Below, piece after piece: positions 53,676 through 64,000 of a DNA stretch of 64,000 nt. A model generated the notes under the pieces. It made no database searches. It saw nothing but the letters and a program-made list of their open reading frames with translations, and was not told where the DNA came from. Source of the DNA: Triticum aestivum (lineage: Eukaryota; Streptophyta; Magnoliopsida; Poales; Poaceae). Position 1 is the stretch's first letter, and the number at the start of each line of letters is the position of its first letter. The stretch is taken from NCBI RefSeq assembly GCF_018294505.1, contig NC_057798.1, positions 375,716,189-375,780,188 of the forward strand. Reading direction: 5' to 3'. A program made the translations under genes and the position numbers.

Positions 53676-55422
53676 TGTTGGAAATATGCCCTAGAGGCAA
53701 TAATAAATTAGTTATTATTATATTTCCTTGTTCATGATAATCGTTTATTATCCATGCTATAATTGTATTGATAGGAAACTCAGATACATGTGTGGGTACA
53801 TAGACAACACCATGTCCCTAGTAAGCCTCTAGTTGACTAGCTCGTTGATCAATAGATGGTTACGGTTTCCTGACCATGGACATTGGATGTCGTTGATAAC
53901 GAGATCACATCATTAGGAGAATGACGTGATGGACAAGACCCAATCCTAAGCCTAGCACAAAGATCGTAGTTCGTATGCTAAAGCTTTTCTAATGTCAAGT
54001 ATCATTTCCTTAGACCATGAGATTGTGCAACTCCCGGATACCGTAGGAATGCTTTGGGTGTACCAAACGTCACAACGTAACTAGGTGGCTATAAAGGTGC
54101 ACTACAAGTATCTCCGAAAGTGTCTGTTGGGTTGGCACGAATCGAGACTGGGATTTGTCACTCCGTGTGACGGAGAGGTATCTCTGGGCCCACTCGGTAG
54201 GACATCATCATAATGTGCACAATGTGATCAAAGGGTTGATCGCGGGATGATGTGTTACGGAATGAGTTAAGAGACTTGCTGGTAACGAGATTGAACAAGG
54301 TATCGGCATACCGATGATCGAATCTCGGGCAAGTACAATACCGCTAGACAAAGGGAATTGTATACGGGATTGATTGAGTCCTTGACATCGTGGTTCATCC
54401 GATGAGATCATGGTGGAACATGTGGGAGCCAACATGGGTATCCAAATCCCGCTGTTGGTTATTGACCGGAGAACGTCTCGGTCATGTCTGCATGGTTCCC
54501 GAACCCGTAGGGTCTACATACTTAAGGTTCGATGACGCTAGGGTTATAAAGGAAGTTTGTATGTGGTTACCGAATGTTGTTCCGAGTCCCGGATGAGACC
54601 CCGGACGCCACGAGGAGTTCCAGAATGGTCCATAGGTAAAGATTTATATATGGAAAGTTGTTGTTCGGGTTCCGGGAAAAGTTCGGGTTTTTCCGGTATT
54701 GTACCGGGAAGCTTCCAGAAGGTTCCGGAGGATTCTGGAGGGGTCCGGAAGTTCGGAAATTGTTCCACCACGTCCAATACAGCAGCATGGGCTGTAAGGG
54801 GGCGCCCTAGCCTTAATGGGCCAGGGGCACCAGCCCCCCCAAGGCCCGTGCGCATGGGAGAGGGGAAACCTTAAGGGGGAGGGCCTCCACTTGACTTGGG
54901 AGGCACTCCTCCCCCCTTTGGCCGCCGCCCCCAACCCTAGATGAGATCTAGGGGGGCCGGCGCCATCTCCCCCCACCAATAAATAGTGGAGGGGTGGGAG
55001 GGCAGCCGCACCCCAAGTTCTAGCGCAGCCCTCCCCCTCTCCCAAGTTCTCCTCCTCTCCCGCGGTGCTTGGCGAAGCCCTGCAGGATTGCCACGCTCCT
55101 CCTCCACCACCACGCCGTCGTGCTGCTGCTGGATGGAGTCTTCCTCAACCTCTCCCTCTCTCCTTGCTGGATCAAGGTATGAGAGACGTCACCGGGCTGT
55201 ACGTGTGTTGAACGCAGAGGTGCCGTCCATTCGGCACTAGGATCTCCGGTGATTTGGATCACGACGAGTACGACTCCTTCAACCCCGTTCTCTTGAACGC
55301 TTCCGCTTAGCAATCTATAAGGGTATGTAGATGCACTCTCCTTCCCCTCGTTGCTGGTTTCTCCATAGATAGATCTTGGTGATACGTAGGAAAATTTTGA
55401 ATTTCTGCTACGTTCCCCAATA
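53676..55422 (+). repeat. 5' LTR of the decayed Copia element
   Basis: 1747 bases, TGTTGGAAATATGCCC to CGTTCCCCAATA (last bases normally CAACA). Confidence 0.85.
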
Positions 55423-56689
55423 GTGGTATCAGAGCTAGGTCTATGCGTAGATTCTTTGCACGAGTAGAACACAAAGTAGTTGTGGGCGTTGATTTTGTTC
55501 AATATGCTTACCGTTACTAGTCCAATCTTGATTCGGCGGCATTATGGGATGAAGCGGCCCGGACCGACCTTACACGTACACTTACGTGAGACAGGTTCCA
55601 CCGACTGACATGCACTTGTTGCATAAGGTGGCTAGCGGGTGCCAGTCTCTCCCACTTTAGTCGGATCGGATTCGATGAAAAGGGTCCTTATGAAGGGTAA
55701 ATAGCAATTGACATATCACGTTGTGCTTTTTGCGTAGGTAAGAAACGTTCTTGCTAGAAACCCATAGCAGCCACGTAAAACATGCAAACAACAATTAGAG
55801 GACGTCTAACTTGTTTTTGCAGGGTATGTTATGTGATGTGATATGGCCAAAAAGAATGTGATGAATGATATCTGATGTATGAGATTGATCATGTTCTTGT
55901 AATAGGAATCACGACTTGCATGTCGATGAGTATGACAACCGGCATGAGCCATAGGAGTTGTCTTTATTTATTGTATGACCTGCTTGTCATTGAACAACGC
56001 CATGTAATTACTTTACTTTATTGCTAACCGGTAGGCATAGTAGTAGAAGTAATAAGTTGGCGAGACAACTTCATGAAGACACGATGATGGGGATCATGAT
56101 GATGGAGATCATGGTGTCATGCCGGTGACGACGATGATCATGGAGCCCCGAAGATGGAGATCAAAAGGAGCAATATGATATTGGCCATATCATGTCACTA
56201 TTTGATTGCATGTGATGTTTATCATGTTTATACATCTTATTTGCTTAGAACGACGGTAGTAAATAAGATGATCCCTCATTAAAATTTCAAGAAAGTGTTC
56301 CCCCTAACTGTGCACCGTTGCGAAAGTTCGTCGTTTCGAAGCACCACGTGATGATCGGGTGTGATAGATTCTTACGTTCACATACAATGGGTGTAAGCCA
56401 GATTTACACACGCGAAACACTTAGGTTGACTTGACGAGCCTAGCATGTACAGACATGGCCTCGGAACACAAGAGACCGAAAGGTCGAGCATGAGTCGTAT
56501 AGTAGATACGATCAACATGAAGATGTTCACCGATGATGACTAGTCCGTCTCACGTGATGATCGGACACGGCCTAGTTGACTCGGATCATGTAATCACTTA
56601 GATGACTAGAGGGATGTCTATCTGAGTGGGAGTCAAAAGATCTTTGCAAATTATGTCGTAAGCTCGCGCTTTAGTTCCACTGTTTAGAT
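55423..56689 (+). other. Leader of the decayed Copia element
   Basis: The primer-binding site at 55424 matches the initiator-tRNA-Met complement without change. The leader is similar to that of the complete Copia element (15340-16624), including repeated GATGATGGAGATCATG words near 56095. Confidence 0.65.
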
Positions 56690-59600
56690 ATGTTCCTAGA
56701 GAAAATATAGTTGAAAGTTGACAGTAGCGATTATGCGATCAGAAGAAAGCTTATGTCCTTAATGCACCGCTCAGTGTGCAGAACCCCAAACGTCGTCTGT
56801 GGATGTTGCGAACATCAGACATACACGTTTTGATAACTATGTGATAGTTCAGTTAAACGGTTTAGAGTTGAGGCACCAAAGACGTTTTCGAAACATCGCA
56901 GAACATATGAGATGTTTCGAGGGCTGAAATTGGGATTTTAGGCTCGTGCCCACGTCAAGAGGTATAAGACCTCCAACGAATTTCTTAGCCTGCAAACTAA
57001 GGGAGAAAAGCTCAATCGTTGAGCTTGTGCTCAGATTGTCTGAGTTGATCTTCCAGATGAGATAGTGATGTTTCTCCAAAGTCATTGCCACCAAGCTGCT
57101 AGAGCTTCGTGATGAACTATAACATATCAGGGATAGATATGATGAGGTATTTGCGATGTTTGACACCATGAAAGTAGAAATCAAGAAGGAGCAACAATTG
57201 TTGATGGTTGGTGAAACCACTAGTTTCAAGAAGGGCAAGGGCAAGAAGGGATACTTCATGAAACGGCAAATCAGCTGCTGCTCTAGTGAAGAAACCCAAG
57301 GTTGAATCCAAACCCGAGACTAAGTGCTTCTGTAATAAGGGGAACAACCACTGGAGCAGAATTACCCTAGATACTTGGTAGATGAGAAGGCTGGCAAGGT
57401 CGATAGAAGTATATTGGATATACATTATGTTAATGTGTACTTTACTAGTACTCCTAGTAGCACCAGGGTATTAAGATACCGGTTCGGTTGCTAAGTGTTA
57501 GTAACTTGAAATAAAAGAGCTATGGAATAAACGGAGACTAGCTAAAGGTGAGCTGATGATATGTGTTGGAAGTGTTTCCAAGTTTGATGTGATCAAACAT
57601 CGCATGCTCCCTCTACCATCAAGATTAGTATTGAACCTGAATAATTGTCTTTTGGTGTTTGCGTTGAGCATAGACATGATTGGATTATGTCTATCGCAAT
57701 ACGGTTATTCATTTAAGGAGAATAATGGTTACTCTATTTATTTGAATAATACCTTCAATGGTCTTGCACCTAAAATGAATGGTTTATTGAATCTCGATCG
57801 TAGTGATACACATTTTCATGCCAAAAGATATAAGATAGTAATGATAGTACCACTTACTTGTGGCACTGCCATGTAAGTCATATTGGTATAAAACGCATGA
57901 AGAAGCTCCATGTTGACGGATCTTTGGACTCACTCGTTTTTGAAAAGTTTGAGACATGCGAACCATGTCTATTGGTGTATACGCATGAAGAAACTCCATG
58001 CAGATGGATCGTTTGGACTCACTTGACTTTGAATCACTTGAGATATGCAAATCATACCACATGGGCAAGATGACTGAAAAAGCCTCGTTTTCAATAAGAT
58101 GGAACAAGATAGCAACTTGTTGGAAGTAACACATTTTGATGTGTGCAGTCTAATGAGTGCTGAGGCATGCAGTGAATATCGTTATGTTCTTACTTCACAG
58201 ATGATTCGAGTAGATGTTGAGTATATTTACTTGATGAAACACAAGTCTGAATTATTGAATGGTTCAAGTAATTTCAGAGTGAAGTTGAAGATCATTGTGA
58301 CAAGAGGATAAAATGCCTATGATATGATCATAGAGATGAGCATCTGAGTTACGAGCTTTGGCACGCAATTAAGACATTGTGGAAATTGTTTCACAATTAA
58401 TACCGCCTGGAACACCATAGTATGATGGTGTGTCTGAACATCATAGTTGCACCCTATTGGATATGGTGCGTAGCATGATGTCTCTTATCGAATTACCACT
58501 ATCGTTCATGGGTTAGGCATTAGAGACAACCGTACTCACTCTAATAGGGCACCACGTAACTCCGTTGAGACGACACCGTTTGAACTATGGTTTGGAGAAA
58601 CCTAAGTTGTCGTTTCTTAAAAGTTTGGGGCTGCGACGCTTATGTGAAAAGGTTTCAGGTTGATAAGCTCGAACCCAAAGCGGATAAAATGCATCTTCAT
58701 AGGACACCCAAAACAGTTGGGTATACCTCCTAGTTCAGATCTGAAAGCAATAGGGATTGTTTCTTGAATCGGGTCCTTTCTCGAGAAAAAGTTTGTCTCG
58801 GAAAGTTGAGTGGGAGAATGGTGGAGACTTGATGAGGTTATTGAACCGTCACTTCAACTAGTGTGTAGCAGGGCACATGAAGTTGTTCCTGTGGTGCCTA
58901 CACCAATTGAAGTAGAAGCTTATGATAGTGATCATGAAGTTTCAGATCAAGTCACTACCGTACCTCGTAGGGTGACAAGGATGCGTACTACTTCAGAGTG
59001 GTACAGTAATCCTATCTTGAAGGTCATGTTGCTAGACAACAATGAACCTACGAGCTATGGAGAAGCGATGATGGGCCCATATTCCGACAAATGGTTAGAA
59101 GCCATGAAATCCGAGATAGGATCCATGTATCAGAACAAAGATGGACTTTGGTGGACTTGCCCGATGATCGGCAAGCCATTGAGATAAATGGATCTTTAAG
59201 AAGAAGACGGACGTGGATGGTAATGTCACCGTCTATGAAGCTCGACTTGTGGCGAAGAGTTTTTCACAAGTTCAAGGAGTTGACTACGATGAGATTTTCT
59301 CATCCGTAGCGATGCTTAAGTCCGTCGGAATCATGTTAGCATTAGCTACATTTATGAAATCTGGCAGATGGATGTCAAAACGAGTTTCCTTACCAGTTTT
59401 CGTAAGGAAAGGTTGTATGTGATACAATCAGAAAGGTTTTGTCGATCCTAAGGATGCTAAAAGGTATGCTAGCTCCAGCGATCCTTCCATGGACTGGAGT
59501 AAGCATCTCGGAGTTGGAATATGCACTTTGATAAGATGATCAAAGATTTTGAGTTTGTACAAAGTTTATGAGAAACTTGTATTTCCAAAGAAGTGAGTGG

Positions 59601-59990
59601 GAGCACTATAGAATTTCTGATGAGTATATGTTGTTGACATATTGTTGAGCAAAAACGATGTAGAATTTCTGGAAAGCATATAGGGTTATTTGAAAAGTGT
59701 TTTTCAAGTGAAAAACCTGGATTAAGCTACTTGAACATTGAGCATCAAGATCTATAGGGATAGATCAAAAACGCTTAATGGTAGTTTCAAATGAGCATAT
59801 ACCTTGACATGATCTTGAAGGTGTTCAAGATGGATCAGTCAAAGAAGGAGTTCTTGCCTGAGATGTAAGGTATGTAGTTAAGACTTAAAGCTCGACCACG
59901 GCAGAAAAGAGAGAAAGGACGAAGGTCGTCCCCTATGCTTTAGACATAGGCTCTACAGTATGCTATGATGTGTACCGCACCTGATGATGA
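56690..59990 (+). pseudogene. Decayed Copia gag-pol
   Basis: Similarity to the intact Copia polyprotein can be followed in short pieces: a gag part (56880-57260), a zinc knuckle (near 57325), a protease-integrase border (57550-57880), integrase (58110-58560), and the reverse transcriptase start (58980-59420). Stops, shifts and small deletions are found throughout. An apparent small internal duplication of the integrase zinc region lies at about 57895-58040. No function is expected. Confidence 0.75.
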
Positions 59991-59995
59991 AGTCA

Positions 59996-60509
59996 TGTAC
60001 CTAGGGTAGGGTCATGGACCTGTCCAAAGGACCCTCCCCAAGGACATCTTCAGAAGAAACAGCATTCCAGTCGACCGAGAGGGATTCCACTCGACGGACT
60101 CGAAGGCATTCGACCATGAAGACTCACTCGACCACCAGGAGACTAAGAGTCACTCTGTATCCAAACGGTCTGTAATTAAGTAGTCTTTATTACCATGATG
60201 ACACTTTAAGTAGGGCGTTATCAGTAACGCCAATCCTTTATGTACTTTAAACCCCGCATAACTGAGGGCCAGAGGGGTCGGGCGGACACTATATAAGCCA
60301 CCCCCTCCTCAGTGTAAAGGGTTCGCACCCCTGTAACTCATACGCACATAATCCAGTCGACCGCCTCCGGGCTCTGAGACGTAGGGTTGTTACTTCCTCC
60401 GAGAAGGACCTGAACTCGTAAATCCCTTGCGTATACAACTACTCCATAGCTAGGATCTTGCCTCTCCATACCTACCCCCCATTCTACTATCAGACTTAGA
60501 ACCACAACA
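59996..60509 (+). repeat. 5' LTR of the Gypsy element
   Basis: 514 bases, TGTACCTAGGGTAGGG to AGAACCACAACA, with a TATA box at 60290-60297 (TATATAAG). It contains repeated TCGACC and CGACTCGAC-like words. Confidence 0.8.
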
Positions 60510-60510
60510 A

Positions 60511-60529
60511 TTGGCGCCCACCTTGGGGC
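60511..60529 (+). other. Primer-binding site of the Gypsy element
   Basis: TTGGCGCCCACCTTGGGGC follows the LTR after one base. The primer tRNA was not determined. Confidence 0.6.
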
Positions 60530-60583
60530 AGGTGTCTTAGCGACTTTTTGGAGAAGTTGCAATTTTTTTTGATTGCCTTCATC

Positions 60584-63178
60584 ATGGTTTCTGGCGGAGT
60601 TCTGGTCGAGGGCCCTGAGATCCGTCTCGGTGCGTTCACTTTCATTGCCGACGACTCCGCTTGGCTCCAGGAGGCACCACTCGACATCGACGCGCTCCCC
60701 GTCCGCGGTGCGACGCATTTTCGGGCGTGTGTCCGCGGCGTCCCGCATGCGGCAGCCGTCGACTCCGTACCGGTCGACTCCTGTGCCGTTCTCCCTCCCT
60801 GTCTCCCGCCAGCGCAAGCGCTCTAGTCGGTCGAGGCTTCAGCAGTGGGTGAGACACGCAGTAGCTCGCCAATCGGCCACCACCCAAGTCGTGGCAATTG
60901 AGCCCGACGAATCTCTCTACGGCCTGTTCGATCTGTCGACTAGCTCCATAGAGACTGCATCCGAGTGCGACAGCAGTGATCCAGCGGCGGAGGTCCTGAT
61001 GGTCAATGGGCCTCGTAGCCCTCCCGGCTTCCCCAGCATCGACGGGATGGACGATGGAGGCGACCCCGCTCAGGCCCACGAGGAATATCAACCCGAGCCA
61101 CTCACTTATCAGCAAAGAGAAGATCTTCGCCGCCGGAACATGGATGCCCTGCATACTCCTATCACAGGGAAACTCCCGAGGCTCGTGCCTTGGAAGAGGC
61201 GCGTTTGGCCAACTTGGCTGAACGCACTCGACTGGAGAACCTCCAGCGAGCACTCGACGAGCGTGCGTGGCAACGAGTACCCGACTCCAGTCGACGTCAG
61301 CTCTTTCCGCAACCAACTCAGGTATATCGAACCCCGATTCAGAATTTAGCAGCTGCCGCCCGTATAGCGGAGTCAATTCAGCCCTCTTAGTCGGAGGCTG
61401 GCAGAGGCTTGATGCAGATCAGGGATTTGCTCCGAGCCGCAGGAGATCAGAATTCAGCTGTGTCACAATCGCGCAACAGGATTCACAGTCGATCCGTCGC
61501 TGTGAATACAGTTCAGTCGGCTCACAGCCCAAGATCGCCTCCGAGGCGCGAGGGACGTGAAGGTTGGCGGGACCAGTATGATGACCGATTTGATCGTGAT
61601 GATAGGCGTCGAGTGCCCACTCCTCCCCCAAGGGGTGGGTCTTACGCCCATCGGCAGCAAGATGACAGGCGCCAGCTTAGTGTTGGGCAGAGAGCAACGG
61701 TCGACCCCATGGAACCAGGCTTTGACGCGAGATCCATCATCGTGCAAGGTTTGGTCGATTGGAACAGAGCTCATCGAGGTGGCCATGACAGAGATGCGCC
61801 CACTAGCAGCCGAGTCCATGTTTCAGGTCCAGAATGCTTTAGCAGAGCCATCAGAGCCGCAGTGATACCCCCCAACTTCAGGTTGGCGACTGGGGTATGT
61901 AAGTTCACCGGTGAGTCCAAGCCTGAAACCTGGCTTGAAGACTACTGAGTGGCGGTACAAATTGGCGGCGGTAATGATGAGGTGGCCATGAAGCATTTAC
62001 CACTCATGTTAGAGGGTTCAGCCAGGGCGTGGTTGAATCAGTTAGCTCCTAGCATCATTTACACTTGAGAAGATCTTTCCCGAGTGTTCGCCAGGACGTT
62101 CGAGGGAACTTGCAAGCGACCGACCGGATTGACAGAGCTGTAAGTCTGCGTGCAAAAGTCGAATGAAACACTGAGAGATTACATCCACAGATGGATCACT
62201 TTGCATCATACCATGGAGAATGTGTCTGACCATCAAGCGGTCTGTGCCTTCAAGGATGGTGTCAAGAACAGAGAGTTAAGCCTGAAGTTTGGTCGAACCG
62301 GGGATATGACCCTGAGCCGAATGATGGAGATTGCCACCAAATACGCTAACTGTGAAGAAGAGGACAGGCTCCGGAGTGGCAAGTATAAATCGAGTCAGTC
62401 GGAAAAAGGAAACTCCAATCGGAAGCAGAAGCGGAAAGCCGAGCCAGCTGCTCCTGGAGAGGCTTTGGCCGTGACTCAGGGCAAATTCAAAGGGAAGCCC
62501 AAAGGATCTTGGAACCCCAAGAAAGTGAAGGATAAGGAAGGAAATGACGTGATGGATCTACCGTGTCACATCCACACGAAGAAAGACGAAGAGGGTAACT
62601 TCATCTACCCGAAACATACCACTCGCCAGTGCTGGCTCTTAATCCAGCAGTTTCAAGGAAAACAACCCAAGGACAAAGAAAAGGAGTCGGACAAGGCTGA
62701 GGACAAGGAGGACAATGATGGAGGGTATCCTCATGTCAATTCCACCCTGATGATTTTTGCTGATGTGGAGAGCAAAAGTCGATTGAAAGTTATCAACTGT
62801 GAGGTAAATATGGTCGCACCGGCGACACCAAGCTATCTGAGATGGTCTCAAACTCCCATTACGTTCGACCAGTCCGATCACCCGACTCACATAGCCACCC
62901 CTGGGAGGCAAGCTTTGGTGGTCGATCCAGTCATCGAAGGCACTCGACTGACTAAGGTACTAATGGATGGCGGCAGTGGGTTGAATATACTGTATGCAGA
63001 GACGCTAAAGGGAATGGGCATTCCGATGTCCAGACTCAGCTCCAGCAACATGAGTTTTCATGGAGTCATTCCTGGAAAGAAGGCTGAGTCACTCAGCCAA
63101 ATAGCTCTAGATGTGGTGTTCGGCGACTCGAAGCATTTCCGCAAAGAGAGGCTGACATTTGAAGTCGTGGATTTCTAG
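60584..63178 (+). pseudogene. Gypsy gag and protease, broken by stops
   Basis: The frame starts at ATG 60584, changes frame in the N-terminal part (about 60700-61170), then runs in one frame to the window end with stops at 61388, 61946, 62066, 62141, 63176, 63245 and 63533. The capsid region lies at about 61900-62360 (KFTGESKPETWLEDY, then RDYIHRWITLHHT). A basic KRK-rich linker follows. A zinc-knuckle-like C-x-x-H segment (about 62560-62640) and the protease motif LMDGGSGLN (about 62960-62990) come next. The stops sit at places where Trp or Gln would fit, and six of the seven are TGA or TAG. Confidence 0.75.
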
Positions 63179-64000
63179 AGCGCTTATCACGCTATTTTGG
63201 GGAGGCCAGCTTATGCACGGTTCATGGCTCGACCATGTTATGTGTAGCTCAAATTAAAGATGCCTGGCCCCAAAGGTGTGATCACTATCACTGGCAACAG
63301 GAAGAAGGCAGAAGAGTGTTTCCAGAAAGGCTCGAAGATTGCAGATGCCCAGATAACAGTGGTAGAGCTGGAGGGATACAAGAAAAATGCAGATCCGAGT
63401 GATTTGTTGCGGGCCAAGAAGCCCGCCATAGAGTCAGCATTCCAGTCGTCTGGTGAGACGAAGCCCGTTCATATTCACCCGACTGACCCCAGCGCAGCTC
63501 CGACCCATATTTCCACAACACTCGACTCTAAATAGGAAGAAGCGCTCATCCAGTTCCTCCGTGAGAACTGGGACATCTTTGCATGGAAGCCTGCTGACAT
63601 GCCGGGTGTTCCCAGGGGGCTGGCTGAGCATCGCCTTAGAGTCGACTCAAAAGCGAAACCTGTCAAAGAACATCTTCGACGGTCCGCCGCTCAGAAGAGA
63701 AAAGCCATTGGCGAGGAGGTGGCTCGACTCCTTGCAGCAGAGTTTATTCGAGAGATATACCACTCCGAGTGGCTCGCCAATGTCGTCATGGTCCCCAAGA
63801 AGGACAACTCACTTCGCATGTGCATTGATTTCAAACATATCAATCGGGCCTGCCCGAAAGATCATTTTCCTCTCCCTCGCATCGACCAAATTGTCGACTC
63901 GACTGCGGGATGCGAGAGGTTGTCTTTTTTAGACGCCTATTCCGGGTACCATCAGATCCGTCTGTATGGACCTGACGAGATCAAAACAGCTTTCATCACT
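63179..64000 (+). pseudogene. Gypsy reverse transcriptase start, cut by window end
   Basis: Same frame as gag. After stops at 63245 and 63533, the stretch from 63536 to 64000 is open. It encodes the entry to reverse transcriptase: EWLANVVMVPKKDNSLRMC, then LSFLDAYSGYHQIRL, which contains the first catalytic Asp of the palm. The window ends before the YxDD motif. Confidence 0.75.

Larger units (their letters stand above)
53676..59995 (+). mobile_element. Decayed Copia element (Angela-like), 5' part
   Basis: 5' LTR 53676-55422, primer-binding site TGGTATCAGAGC (55424-55435), leader, and a heavily decayed gag-pol (about 56690-59990). It is inserted in the CACTA element. At 59996 a Gypsy LTR begins abruptly within the reverse transcriptase/RNase H coding part, so the 3' portion should continue beyond the window. 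Confidence 0.8.
59996..64000 (+). mobile_element. Gypsy retrotransposon (Tat-like), 5' part
   Basis: LTR 59996-60509, primer-binding site from 60511, then gag and pol into reverse transcriptase at the window end. It is inserted into the decayed Copia element after agtca (59991-59995). Lineage is inferred from the MDGGSGLNILYAETL protease style. The 3' LTR is outside the window. Confidence 0.8.

Noticed and set aside
48713..55422. Reading the similar LTRs at 48713 and 53676 as two ends of one element
   Set aside because: The sequence after the first resumes the surrounding WIS/BARE-like LTR exactly at its target duplication, and the second is followed by its own primer-binding site, so they are separate insertions.
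1..64000. CRISPR arrays, bacterial operons, ribosome binding sites, tRNA or rRNA genes
   Set aside because: The sequence is plant nuclear DNA. Short repeats are transposon parts, and TGGTATCAGAGCC-like words are primer-binding sites, not tRNA genes.

Overview
The window looks like a piece of a Triticeae genome (wheat, Aegilops or barley type). The reasons are grass-type intron-containing genes, many long LTR retrotransposons of the BARE1/WIS/Angela Copia group (LTRs opening with TGTTGGAAATATGCCC) and of Gypsy groups, Stowaway MITEs ending in CTCCCTCCGT, a CACTA end and short DNA elements. No CRISPR array, rRNA or tRNA gene was seen. Family names are recognised from memory of sequence style, not from a database search.

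Layout. 1-1247 is part of a Gypsy LTR on the minus strand. 1942-3297 is a candidate TIR element. About 4960-23960 is one old Gypsy retrotransposon broken by two nests: a solo LTR (5858-11833) that itself holds a non-autonomous Athila-like element (6138-10608), and a young, structurally complete Copia element (13603-22373) with an open gag-pol frame. 25470-31300 holds a seven-exon gene for N-acetylglucosamine kinase, Stowaway MITEs, a LINE fragment split by a TRIM, and a long foldback. 31642-35576 (minus) is a five-exon gene for a WPP domain-associated-like coiled-coil protein. 36581-40807 is a cluster of DNA elements and a LINE-like insertion. 41437-44024 (minus) is the 5' half of a root-type ferredoxin-NADP+ reductase gene; its NADP-binding half is absent from the window. 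From 44560 to the end is a second nest: a tandem duplication split by a MITE, a Gypsy solo LTR (45352-46861), then a WIS/BARE-like element (47021 on) that carries a solo Angela-like LTR and is interrupted by a CACTA transposon (52016 on), which is interrupted by a decayed Copia element (53676 on), which is interrupted by a Gypsy element (59996 to the window end).

How it fits together. The window is a small gene island (about 25.3-44.0 kb) with three host genes of ordinary metabolism or structure, bordered by two retrotransposon nests. The three genes do not form a pathway. Target-site duplications that can be read by eye support most nest boundaries. I found no convincing undescribed biological system. 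The most unusual items are a duplicated primer-binding site and a filler-DNA deletion in the Athila-like element, an acidic ORF of unknown role in it, the truncated reductase gene, a long foldback beside the coiled-coil gene, and a decayed multi-exon-free ORF inside a TIR element.
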